The notes below the pieces were generated by a model, which ran no database searches, was not told the origin of the DNA, and worked only from the letters and a program-made list of their open reading frames with translations. DNA of 64,000 bases, from NCBI GenBank assembly GCA_002794735.1, contig NBAZ01000003.1, positions 1,612,001 to 1,676,000 of the forward strand, in the 5' to 3' direction. The DNA comes from Pyrrhoderma lamaoense (lineage: Eukaryota; Basidiomycota; Agaricomycetes; Hymenochaetales; Hymenochaetaceae). The position numbers and the translations under genes are program-made. Each line of letters opens with the position of its first letter. The stretch's first letter is position 1. Shown here piece after piece: positions 36,537-49,130 of this stretch.

Positions 36537-39500
36537 GTCCCACTTTATCCCTTAACTACAGTCCCCCATCATTTTCGTCTCCGCCAACTCTTTGACCCTT
36601 CGAAGAATCTGTTTGATATCACTAAATCCCACATTTCTTCTTCCGAGACAAGCTATGATGCGATGCTGTACGGTGAGATATACCTAGGTTGATGAATAAA
36701 TGTAATTTCTACGACTATCTTCATAGTTATCCTTTATACTTCTTTTCTATCACATCGATGATTTAAAGCAGGGTATACCAATTTATTACTGATTGATCGC
36801 GTCCGATATCACTAGCCGGATAGTGACTACTGCTATCATTTTCGCTTTGAGGTAGTTGTATGAAATCCTCTGGATGCATATTTGTTTCGGAGCCCGCGCT
36901 AGTGTTGTAGCTGGCTTTTGATTTTCCTATTCTTGGGTTTCTTTTTCAATACAAGGTTACAATGCTGCCTTCTATTCTTCCATTCTCCCTACAAGCCCGT
37001 GATTCATGTCCCTTTTTCTGGATCATGCTATCACTGCTTGGAAGTGCCGTTATCCAGTATGAATTGTTACCTGGCAATGCTTATCAGACGCTACTTATCA
37101 ATCACTGTTATATGAATTTCTTATGGTTCTACTTTCCTGGCTGATACGAAGATTAGTCATCATGTTACTCCGTAGAGAGCTTTTACAGAGTTTACATAGC
37201 GCTTGTAGTTTTATCCGCCAATCACGTTTTTCGTATAATAAGCCTGAAGTAGTGGACCGTATGTAAGTAAAGAGAGACCCTTATTCATAAAGGGTGACCT
37301 AAATCAGTTTATCATGTACTGGTATTCTCCTGATGATGGAATGATGGATATTGTTTCTTTGCATGTTCTTGATCAGAATTCGTTTATAAATTCGTTCACA
37401 AATCGATCTCAAAAAGAAGGAATCAAGGATATAAGTAGCTAGTACGTCTCAGGATCTTACCATATTAAGAAGCTTCATGTGCGGCTACACTGATGAGTTA
37501 ACGAAAGTGCAATGTTAATATTCGTAATATTAATATTAAGGTGTGATACCGCACAAGTGACAAGTATATGTGCATGCAGTGGATTCTGAATTTGAGATCG
37601 TCTGCTGCTTCGAGTTCTTGCAAGCTTGTTATATAGTATAATGCTTGTTCAGTTGTTGATCCTTCATGTTCCAGTCCTTGTCATTCCCCATAAAGTAGAC
37701 GATAAGGAGAAGTAATGTGCATATAGAAATGGGGGGGAGGGAAAAACAGGTAGGAAGTTCATGCCAGCTTTCATGACAAACTCGGATAACAGGACCGTGG
37801 GCACTTGCCTCAGTATTACCGAGGCAGGCAGTACTTGTTTTGTGATCTGCGAGCTACGTAGGCGAAAGTGCCTTGGAGTTTCTTGGTTCTTGGTATGTGT
37901 TGTATACTAAATTAACTTATAGTGGTATAGGATCAGGACAGTGAGAGTGGCAAGTACGAACGAAGATTATATTACTATTACTGTGGCTCGAGTCCAAAAG
38001 AGTATTTCAACATGTCCACGGAAAAGATCTCATGATTGGAAACGACAATGACGCCTTTGTATAAGGGATAGATAGATAGATAAATAGACGCCATGTATCA
38101 GCAGCCACATAAAAATCACAATGCACCCGGAGCTACGCCAAGACACCAGGTAGATAGGAGAGTCGGGACCTGGGCAAGCATCATCTTGTCTTAAAACCTA
38201 CTCTGATGAGAAGAGAATTGGGGTCTCAAGAAGTCAAGAATCAAAACCTCAAGAATCTCCCAGTGTGCTCTGTCGGAGGTTCAACTCAAACCGAACAATT
38301 TGTCAGAGCTCCTTTGAGGCATCGGAGCTCAATAGAGGCAAATATATGTACACAGGAAGTTTACCCGGGCATCTTGATCTTAGAAATCTAAGAAGCAGTA
38401 TACATAAAGTTTGTAAAGTGAAAAAGGGAAAGTTACTAGATGTTTGCATATACCATACGTGATGTGAGGGCATAGCGATATGCCGTACAGTCAGAATCGA
38501 TCGTAACACCTCTTTCTCAGCTTCGAAATAAAGCTTTTTTTTATGTGCATGTAGTCGCGTTGGTGAATTCGGCATTCTGCTGAGCCCGTTGAGCCCGGGT
38601 GGCATTGTTACTGTATATATGTGAACACATGCACACGTATACACTTGACATGTTGATCACATCGCGATCCAGTAGACAGTAGCTGTTTTCTTTCATGTAT
38701 CAACACAAGGGAGGATGGGAAACAGAAGACGAAAGATGAAGAAATGCCATTCCCTTAGAGAATTCAAAGACTTTCAAAAGGATGATTAGCGCTTTATTTC
38801 CTTCTAAAAAAACCTCTCGAGATGTCATCATTATCATGACGAGGATAAAGAGGGAGAAGAAGCCTGAAAACAATAATCGACAGCATCTCTTATCGCTACT
38901 ATTTCAAGTGTAGATAGCTTTTAATAACTTCTTTAGTACATGTGTACAATTGAGAAATACCTTAAGAAAGCGCTAGCTAGTGAGATTATACTGTAACCAT
39001 CAATACATGGATCACCCTATCTGATAGTGTTTTTGAAGCGAAATACATTCTGGATTGTGTGTACAGCGTACATGTGCGAAAACGATTATAGTCCCGTTGA
39101 TAACTCGTTTTCAGATGCCAAAAGTATAATGCTTTACTACCTTATTTGCATATATATACATATAGTCCAGTAGTGATGAGGAAGTTGATACTCACTTTAC
39201 CACTCGCAATTACCGATACGCAGATAACAAACTTAAGAGTACAATGAGTGTTATCAAAGAAGGCAATTGACACCTGATAACTGATACAACTCAGATGCAA
39301 TAAATATTTCAGAGTCGATTATACGAGTAACGTAGTGCGGATACGAATACGATACGATAAGCGAAAACGGTACCGCTGCGAGCAGATAGCAATTATATTT
39401 ATATACCAGTTTGAATATAAAATGGACCAGATGAGCATGCAAAGTGGCAATATGAGGTTCGAATCAATAGTAACGTTAACCCGCAGGTAGTAACGAAGTA

Positions 39501-40564
39501 CAAACAAATCGGAGCCTGGGCAAGTGCTTGAAATAATTCTTCTCCACACATAATTCTTATCAACGAAGCAGGGAGGAATCATCTATTTCAGCTATGTTTA
39601 TATCAATTCCCTTCATGTAGTCCGTACATACTATCTTGTATCTAGCTATCAGAGAAAGTTCCGAATGAACAAATAAGCATGCAATGTGAATTTAGGAAAA
39701 GAACAAGTCGATGTAAAAAGATCAGCAATATCACAGATTGCTGATTTGTTTAGAAGAAGATAATTTAGGCTCAAATTGAATATGCAGAACAAGCGTCCTG
39801 ATTTAAGTGTTCTTGAAGCTTTTGCCATACATGTAAAGAGGTCTTCTATGCCCATTGCCCTTTTACATGCGCTTGAGACTTGTGAGGAGGCGGAAGGCTG
39901 TGCCATCATAATTACTTATTTGGGCCTAGTATAGGCCGAGTGATCCTGACTAGCGCTCTCAGGGCGCGCACAAGCCCTTGTCCATTGACCAAGCCATTGC
40001 GAATTTTAAGCCTGTACTTACAATGCATACAGGGGTACTCTTAACTGAAAGTAACAGAGAAAAACATGTATCAAAACACTGAATTTGTTGAAGTAGTTTT
40101 TTTTTGAAAAATACCTTCCTAATAAGGGATGTAGTTAAGGAGGGCATATGGCGCTATAAGCATTGATTCAGGTAGTTTTCCTTGAGTTAAAACGGATTGA
40201 GTAAGCCGATACCCGGTGCTCATGGACGATTATATCCTATCTAGATCATCCAGAGCGCTATATAGTTATGTATTGACCAATGAGCGTTCAATACTGGGTG
40301 CAGAACGGGGGATACACGACACGAGCGAAGGTCGAAAGATGCCGATGGTGAGCACGGGGACGTCTGACTTCTAGTCCGGAACACACGACGATTCAAAATG
40401 CACCTATTAATACCACAACTCGTGTGATTGCTACATCATTCTTTCTTACTCCGTGTGCTATCCTTCCCCCAACCCCTCATCTTCCTCTTCTTGTATCAAT
40501 AAAATTCGACGGGAGCTTCTCCCGTAGGCGCCACGAGTCCCTTCTACACAGTGTTAGCCGCCCA
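36537..40564. other. Gene-poor stretch of 4 kb
   Basis: No supported gene. ORFs are below 120 codons and lack domains. The sequence includes a short GATA microsatellite near 38067-38083 and a run of seven Gs near 37731. The last 150 bp form the pyrimidine-rich leader of the exo-glucanase gene. I see no terminal repeats or transposase, but old degraded transposon sequence cannot be excluded. Confidence 0.5.
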
Positions 40565-43248
40565 ATGTCTTCCAACCCATTCAGAGATAGCGCAGCAGCG
40601 TCGAGCGATGTCCAGCTGAACATGGCATTGTCTGTACCTCTTCCCGAAGGAAATGACTCAATGCTCGATCTGTTTGCGCCGTTACAGCCGCCAAACCCAA
40701 ATAGGTTTTCTACACTTTCGCCATCAATAGGTTTAGACTCGGCTCGAGATTCACTTGTGTCCGATGTAGAAGCTAACTCTACTCGAGGAATTGTAGCAGC
40801 ACCTGCAGCTCTATCAGGTGTAACTCCAGTTACTAGCGGCTCTACCCCTCTTGACGCAGAGAAAGCTGGTGCACAGGAATCAGCGGGCAAAAATATTGCT
40901 AGTGGGAAGCCAACTGGGTCAAGGAAATGCCGTTTTCTTGTGCTGGGGCGATAGTGACATTTTTGGTTGTTGCTGCTGCAGTGGCAATCCCTGTGGGACT
41001 TGTATTCGGCAGAAGGAATTCTAATAAAAGCGCGTCGGGATCGACGTCCGATGATGGAGGGGGACTTAACCCATCAGGCACGAACAATCCTCCCAACAAC
41101 GTCGTTACGACGGGCGGGGATGGTTCGACAGTGACGACCGAGGATGGGCAAACTTTCATCTACAATAATAAGCTTGGTGGGTTTTGGGTGAGCGACCCTT
41201 CGGTGCGTATTATCGTTTGTCTTCGGTTATTTTATTCCTCTTCTGCTTTGTGCTCATGGGACTTCTTTGTATGAATTGATACTGTTTTATATAGAATCCA
41301 TTCAATAACAATGCCCAGCCAAATAGCTGGACACCTCCGTTGAATACCAGCTGGACGTGGGGCTCGGACCGAGTGTATGGTGTGAATCTCGGAGGCTGGT
41401 TTGTGCTAGAACCATTCATCACTCCAGCGTTGTACCAGAAATATTCGAGTGTTCCTGCTGTTGATGAATGGACCTTGTCGCAGGCTATGGCTGCTGATAC
41501 GTCGGATGGCGGCGGATCTCGCAGCTCGAACAACACTATGATACTTTCATCACTGAACAGGTATGCCCGAGTTCCTTTAGTCTAAACATCTTTTGCTCAA
41601 CATACCTTGCTTAGGATATTGCAGAGATTGCGGGCGCAGGTTTGAACTGGATTCGAGTACCTATACCATTCTGGGCTATAGATAAGTGGTCCTCTACTTC
41701 TTCGGACCCCGAGCCCTTTTTGGAGAGAACATGTTGGAAATATATCTTGCGTCTTTTCCGTTGGGCTCGTAAGTATGGACTCCGCATCAACCTTGACTTG
41801 CACACTGCTCCTGGTAGTCAAAATGGTTATAATCACTCTGGAAAGTTCGGCCAAGTTAACTTCCTTAATAGTGTGATGGGATTCGCAAATGCACAAAGAA
41901 TGTTAGACTATATCCGCATATTCACTGAGTTCATCAGTCAAGACGAATACAAAGACCTTATTCCAATGTTTGGAATTATTAATGAGCCTCTCGTTCAGGA
42001 TATCGGTGTAGATACAATATCGAATTTGTAAGCAATCACTTCCTTCCACGTTATATCTAGTGCTTATCAGATCACAAAACTTCAGCTACCTTCAAGCCCA
42101 TGATATGATCAGAGGGATTACTGGAACAGGAGCAGGGAATGGGCCTTTTATTAGTATTCATGACGGATTTACGGGACCAGCTAGATGGGCAGACTTCTTA
42201 CCAGGTTCAGATCGTATCAATTTGGACTGGCACCCTTACTTCGGTGAGTAGCACGTCGATAGAGATATCCTTAATGTATTTACCAAGCATATGAAAGCTT
42301 TCGATGGTTCCACAAATACAGACCCAATTGATACGTACCCAGCTAAGGCATGCTCCTGGGGTTCTACTATCAATGACAGTCAATCAGCTTTTGGTGTGAC
42401 GGTTGCTGGTGAATTCAGCAATGGCATCAACGACTGCGGCTTATTCGTCAGGGGTGTTTCTTCTAATGGGGCTTCGACCCCTGCCATGTATGGAGGAGAT
42501 TGCTCTATTTGGGAAGACTCGACCCTGTGGAATCAGACCATAGTAGACGGGCTTAAGGACTTCGCTTTAGCGAGCATGGATGCCTTGCAAAACTGGTTCT
42601 TCTGGACATGGAAGGTAGTAAATGTGCTTTACGATTGTAAAATATCTAGCTGATATATACTTGATATAGATCGGCAACTCCACAGCAGGAACAGTGCAAT
42701 CACCACTCTGGTCATACAAAGCTGGGCTGGATGGAGGATGGATGCCAACAGACCCGCGTGATGCTGTGGGCAAATGTGCTTCTCTTGGTGTCTCTGGGGA
42801 CCAATTTGATGGGACATATTCAGCCTGGCAAACAGGTGGATCGGGAGCAGGAACAATATCCGCAACAGCTCGTGCATCCTTCACTGCGTGGCCGCCTGCT
42901 CAGATCAGTAATGTTGATGATGTATCTTTCGCACCAACATACACTGCAACTGGGACAGTAAGCACACTTCCACCAGACCAATTTACTGCTGCACCAAAGA
43001 CATTAAGTGTGGGTGACGGTTGGGCGGATAGTGGAGATACATCTAGTGCTATGACCACGGTTTCTGGATGTTCTTAGTAAGTTTCCGACCTTTTTACTTC
43101 CACTGTTGTTTTCATGTTTTCGGTTAATTGATCATTTTCAAATGAATCTAGCCCCGATCCTTGGGATGCAACTAGTGCTACGCTTCCCACAACGACCTGT
43201 GGAGGCGGTGTAGCGAGACGGTCATTCGTAACACCTCCCTCACTCTAG
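40565..43248 (+). CDS. GH5 exo-1,3-beta-glucanase, type II membrane-anchored (two apparent frameshifts)
   Basis: Glucan 1,3-beta-glucosidase of GH5, like the membrane-anchored fungal exgD type. The N-terminal cytosolic tail (MSSNPFRDSAAASSD...) is followed by one transmembrane segment (AIVTFLVVAAAVAIPVGLVF), a Ser/Thr/Gly linker, then the barrel: 'VYGVNLGGWFVLEPFITPAL', 'IAGAGLNWIRVPIPFWAI', 'GLRINLDLHTAPGSQNG', acid/base Glu in 'FGIINEPL', 'ISIHDGFTGPARWADFLPG', nucleophile Glu in 'VTVAGEFSNGINDCG', and 'NWFFWTWKIGN'. Introns lie near 41201-41294, 41562-41616, 42029-42087, 42245-42299, 42615-42669 and 43079-43151; the end is TAG 43246-43248. Two one-base losses break the frame: GGGG 40944-40947, just before the membrane segment, and about 41505-41522, where the conserved LEQHYDTFITEQ lies one frame off. 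Catalytic parts are otherwise intact. It acts on wall beta-1,3-glucan. Confidence 0.88.
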
Positions 43249-46200
43249 ATAACATTTCCAAATGTATAACATCGCTACGTTCAAGAAGTTGGTCAATTGC
43301 CGGGCAATTGGCTCAGGGTTTTTTTATTACTCTTTTGTTGTTTTCTCATTCATGGACTACACGGACAACTTCACGTTTAAACTACTTCTTACGCTTTATA
43401 ATTAAAGCCTAGAAAATCACTGAGCATCCGACGAAATCAGATGCCCACCTTTATAATGTTTCTGATTTTCTAATGAACCAAGTTGCTTGGATCTTCCTGC
43501 AATCAGAAAAGCGTTCACTATTACCATAGTTTTTGTCCGCCAACCCTCAGTTCGCCGTATCTCCGCACCTAAGTGTCCGATCGTCATCTGGTGATCGATG
43601 TGAATAGCTTGCGGGATGAACTCATTCGTTGTTGGTGTCGGGCCTCGACTTTTTTCTCTCTTTTGTAAACGAGTTCCCGGTTTCTGGATAATGTTTAGCG
43701 TCTCTTTGTGGACATTGCTTAAGACACCTGCCGGACTGTTCTTTCTCGCTTTGGTTGTCATGATGGGCGAAGACTTTATTTTGGTTGATTTCGGTTACTT
43801 GAAGCCATCAACCTTTGACCTTTATGACAGGTTTATGCCGCTCAACTGCCAATCTCACCTACTAGCTTTTAGCTCATTGGACATGTTGTTCTATTCTATA
43901 CCGTTTTCGACCCCGCGGATGCTTATTTTTGATGGTCCCCTTGCGAGAAAGAAAGCAGCATTCGTACTTCCTTGTCTCATCTGATGCTCTCATGCCCCTC
44001 GTCATTTAATCTCAATTGGCTGGATAATACAATACATCTTAAGGCCCACTCATAAGAGGAGATATTCTTGGGTTGATTAGGATTCCGAATTTTCATCATT
44101 TCTATCATACTATTTTCGTTACTTTAGTGGTGGGGATAGCCAATAACAGAAGGGACAGATGCAATTCTACGTATCTTCGCACATCAAGTCATAAATGTCG
44201 TCGGATAATAAGAGCATGGCTTCGGTATACTCTGAAGATAAAGTACGCCCAATACCAGGACCACAGCCGTTTGATTTTCTGGCCTGGTACTCAGAAGATC
44301 CTGCATCCTTGCAACCGCATTTCGCTTGAGCACAGTTCTGGGTCTGCAAAACCTCCTGTACACCCATACTATAAGTTCATTCTGTCAATACCACGGAAAG
44401 ACGTACTATCGCATATGGATTTAATGCGTCTGTTTTTTTTCATAATAAACATATCACACAGCTCTACAGACGGACCATGTCAAGTATTTCCTCTCTTTTG
44501 GTGCCCATGTGTTGAATATGTCACTAGATATACACATCGTATGCGAGCGGTGCTGGGTTCGACTTCAAAGCTTTCTTTTTTTTGGGTACCGCAATACGTA
44601 CTTCCCCGGATATATCCGGCATGCGAAAGTGCCGGGTCCAAAGGCCACATTCCTCGATATCTGCACTCTGATTCCCTTTTGTAACGCTTGAAACACTTTC
44701 ACTATCACCTAAAATCATCTTCAGATGACGATGATGTCGGACGCCTGTGCTTATTTGTTTACGACCTCGTCTTCACATCCTTCTTATCCGATTTTCCTTA
44801 AATTTCTTTTTCCCTAGGTGAACAGTTACTGTTATTTTCGTTTTTTTGTTTTACGAGGACATTAAACGCTACATGTGTATGGAACTTCGAATATATTGAT
44901 CGATGAACCTTTATCGGATAAATTTCGAAATCACTATATTCTTAATCATCTTTAAAATATACCTCTCGTTCTTCCACTGATTAATGAGATATATTTTTCT
45001 CTATAGTACATGTTTTATAATGCTATCTCCTACAATGTATCCCTCCGAAATATTCGGGCTTCAAGCTTATAGACTTCTTCCTTTTCTCTACTCTCATTCC
45101 CACTGATTCCATAAATATCGGATTCTTTCCTCGAAGGTTCAAAGCTGACCTCAAGCAAGTGGTTAAAACTAGCAAACATAACGTAACTTTTTAATTTGAA
45201 AACAGCACTTCTAGCTCGTCCTTTACACACCTGAACGCGAGGAGGCACAGCCCAAAACAAAGATCTCGACAAATGCGCAGAGAAAACGAGCAACCTTCTG
45301 TTCATATCTGAGACAAATTCTCAAGGTGGGGTATGAAATTGTGACTATAGAGGAAGGTACACACTACTCAGCTCCGGACTCTTTGGCTGACGTCGGATCG
45401 ACGCAACGAGGGCGTCCCGGTGTTCCGTCTTTTGCTTTGAAATATTAATTGTAAATTATGGTGGATGATGTTTGGGCGTCACACAATCACGCGTGGCACA
45501 TATTATCTACCCACATGCAGCGGGGTGAGCACTGAACCTTAGGTGAGGGAAAATCTAAATCAAGAGGCTCCCATCACCATGATCTTCTACTTCATCCGCG
45601 GATAGTTCGTGGGTGGGTGGATGGGATGTTCCCATCTCACGAGAGCTTTGGACAGCGGCATATTTAGATTAGCTATATTATGCGAAGCGGCTTGCTTGAG
45701 CTCCGTCTCTCTTTCCACCCTACTGGGCGTCATTGACAGCTTTCCATCTATATGTATGTTTATAAGGTATCCATGTATATATATATACATTCATATTTGT
45801 CATTCTATCGTTATTGCGTAAAGATAGAATATGAACTCCTTTTTTGTTAGGGGACAATGTATACATTAGGATTCTTAGTAGGACTCGTGACTCTTTAAGT
45901 GCGATCTCTCATTTCTGCAGGTGGGCTTCTAGAAGTAGTAGCATAGCCAAGCGTCTGTAGTCTGGAGCTTAGACCTAAGAAGATACTGCTCTATTTGATG
46001 TTGTTGTGGGATTTGAGAAGCGGGTCAATTTCGAAGTCTGCGGGAAGGTGTGATTACTTGAATCTACCAAGCATCGTGGTATAACAAGACGTTTGGTTCG
46101 TGTACATTGGAAAATTCCTGTGAAGATAGACAAACGGATAAACCCTCTCCTGTTTGGTATTTTCTGATGTAAACACGGAGTTCTCGCTTTTTTTAACTGT

Positions 46201-48379
46201 TTCACACTCATTGAGGTTTAAGGAGATTGACAATGAGGGCAACAGATTTACCGAATTTTTCGTAAGAACAGGGTTGAACACTGTAAGTAAACACTGTTTA
46301 TGACGGCAAAGTTTAATGTTGATCGGGTTCTGTTAGAAATTACATATTTTTGTAATCTATCAACAACAGCAACAAAGTTTATAGCAACAGGAACGCGATC
46401 GCAGCTGTGATTCCTTCGGTTATGTTGTTCGTGTATTCCTTCGATATGTGCTAAAGAAACTTTGAAAACATGAGGCATTGCATCTAAGACATGGATGGAA
46501 TAACGCAATTGTTGCTGTTCTTGGGTCATATGTTTCTCTGAAATAGAACAGCACTGAAAGATTTTGCACAGCGGACCGAGTTTATCGGATTAGAAGGGGC
46601 TCCACAACTTAGAGTAGAAGATAGGAGTTACAGGAGATTAGAGTTGCTTTCAAACAAAAAACTCAATGTTGTTTCAGTAAAACATTGCGGTATGTGCGGA
46701 ATCAAATTAGCTCCTTGAGATTAATTTGCGACTGAACTTCGCGAGGGGCCAGAGAAAAACGTGACGGGGGGATAGAGTAATCTGTTACAAAGAATAGGAG
46801 AAAAAAAACAAGGGCCAACGTTTAATACACATTTCATCTTAATGTACATTAATTGTGGTGAGAATCAATATCGCGCATCCAGCGCATCATGTAAAAAGAG
46901 AACGATGGTTGAACAGGCGATTTCTTTATCTTGGCTACGCTACTTGTGACTCGAAATTAGCTACCCCGAGTCGGTAAAAACGCCCAAGAAAATCCTTCAG
47001 AGCATTCGCATTGAGTTCTGGTTCCTGTCATTGGTAGTGCTAGAAGAAGATCCAAGGTTTTGTTCTGATCGTAGTAGACCTCCCAGACAGGGGCGCAGGT
47101 CCAGAAGCAGACAGAAGGACCAAGTTGAGGCAGCAAGTTGGATGGGACGCGGATAGTTTATCTGATTAGTAATTGTCTATAAACGAATTCGATCAGCATT
47201 GCCTTCCGCGTAGCACACCATTTTTAATTATAATGCTGAGGAATATATAAATGATACTGGCTGTAGCCTGTTCTCACTTGAGGCCGATTTCAATAGGGTT
47301 AATCGAGTGCATCATTTCTTATATTGATTATGATGTAGAAAGGTACAGATAGGAGAGTTGCTTCCTCTTGGGATGCTGAAACATACTTTTGATTACCAAC
47401 AAACTCCTTTGATATTATTCGGATCGGTACACTTCAGTGTTAGCCACCCTCGAAGTGATCGGTGAAGTTTTAAAAGAAAATATCAAGCTAAAAGTATTGG
47501 TATACAGTAAACTCTCGTAAGCCAGATGCCACAAGCAGGTCAGCTGTGGCTTATACTCTTCAAGCTTCCATCTTTGCTGATATTGACAGAGAAGTCCCGT
47601 AACATGGGGATGTATGCACAAGACGTACTACAATGATCGATTCCCGCATATGCATTTTTGAAAGTGTATCCTGTGCACTCAGTAAGATAATGCGCGTAGA
47701 AACTTGTGAGAGGTATCGATTTCGGAGATTACATTGTGAATTTGAGAACTCAGCTATTACACGCATTCCGTCTCATCAAGACTATGTGTCACAGTAACAG
47801 CGGCTCTGGAGTATATTAGTATTCAATTTTCTCAGGTAGTGTACCTCTACACTGGCTATCAGCGAGTATCGGTCAAAATAGCGACACGATGACGAAAAAG
47901 AAGCTGAGTAGACAAATAAGGGTCAGAAGAATATCAGACACTAGAGCTGGTACTTGCACTAAAGACAACATTTTTACTGGATAAACATGATGTAGGCGCC
48001 TATTGTTGGAGTGATATCATGAATCAAGCATCTGGCTTTCACGCAAGGTCAAATTCTATTTGAGCTTGGACTTGTCTATCGAAACTTTGTAAAATAGAGT
48101 ACGCACTCAAAAAAGTGACCAGCTCCTTGAACTGATTTCAAACAGACGGAGATCTTCGGATCTTCATTTGAGTCGTAGCAGAAAGAATTCTTAGCCCGAA
48201 TCGCTATCTCATATGGTTGCATAGGTAACCTAGGTCTCATCCATGCGCATAGCAAGTCAGAGCATGTGCCCCTAGCAAAAAGACACCCGAACCTGAAGCA
48301 GAAATTCATGGTGACCACTTTACTGGTAATCAGCACATCCAGTAACTTTCTGATGGTATCTTCAAGCTAGTCTGAGTGA
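43249..48379. other. Gene-poor region, first part
   Basis: More than 5 kb with no gene I can support. The longest ORFs (43616-43984 plus, 44073-44684 plus) have no domain, no plausible splice structure and unlikely composition. A (TA)n microsatellite occurs at about 45776-45790. No transposase, reverse transcriptase, rRNA or tRNA signature was seen. Confidence 0.5.
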
Positions 48380-49130
48380 CGTTATCTGGAGCTCATCTCC
48401 AAGCTGCCATGACAGTATTCAATGATGTTCTTCATCAGCTTACGAAAATAAGGTATCTGTAGTGGCTGAGTAGACTGTGTAGCTGTCAGCTTATGTGGTG
48501 ATGATACTAGAGCAGCAGGAAAATCAGAAATAGAGAGACTAAACTGAGGCGAGGAGTAAGAAGTAGTATACAGAGGAGATGGTTCCATGAGAGTAGATGT
48601 GGCTTGTCATTTCCGCATTTTGGTTTTCCAACACGGGCGTTTAGCGTGATCTTGATTATGGACCCAAGCCTGGATTTTCCACAGATCAGATCTAGCTTAG
48701 TGATTATTTTTAGTCAGATAATTTTGTTCCAAAATGGAGAAATGGAAATATCCGAAATTGACGGGACGGCAACATCAGATTTTTTTTGTACCAGCCCCGA
48801 GGGCTGGAATAGGCGGACCGAATAGCTGATAAAAAAAACCTACCAAAGATCAATAAAGATGAAGAAACGAAGAACCACATCAGCCTCAAAAGAAAAAGAA
48901 AGCGGAAGACGACCAAGCCCTCCATGCTCTATCCTTGTGATCACAATAGATAGCCTTTTGCCGACGTTACTTCCGATCTCCGCGAATGCACGCAGAGTAT
49001 CTCCGGAACATTCATATAAGTTATTATGTATACTATAACTTAGTATAAGATCAAAAATTGCTGAGGAGACTATGTGTTCATAGCGATCGATAAGACTTCT
49101 TTCGTCCTCGGTCGTCATCAAGATGAGCAA
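48380..49130 (-). other. Possible weak coding relic, unidentified
   Basis: The minus strand has several adjacent open segments in this interval (49130-48840 with an acidic, helical start 'TTEDERSLIDRYEHIVSSAI'; 48588-48382 starting MEPSPLYTTSYSS). An unlisted frame between them reads LDLICGKSRLGSIIKITLNA. They could be pieces of one short spliced or decayed gene. I find no intron set that links them: the best GT-AG pair between the first two would be only about 20 nt. No family recognised. Confidence 0.15.

Noticed and set aside
39440..39490. tRNA-like B box (GGTTCGAATC)
   Set aside because: The flanking bases do not pair into a T stem, and no A box or acceptor stem is found at the right distance.
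44540..44580. Second tRNA-like box (GGGTTCGACTTC)
   Set aside because: No matching stem or A box.
43616..44684. Plus-strand ORFs of 122 and 203 codons after the exo-glucanase gene
   Set aside because: Translation is rich in F, S, I and R without any family motif, and nothing upstream resembles a promoter or start context; treated as chance ORFs.
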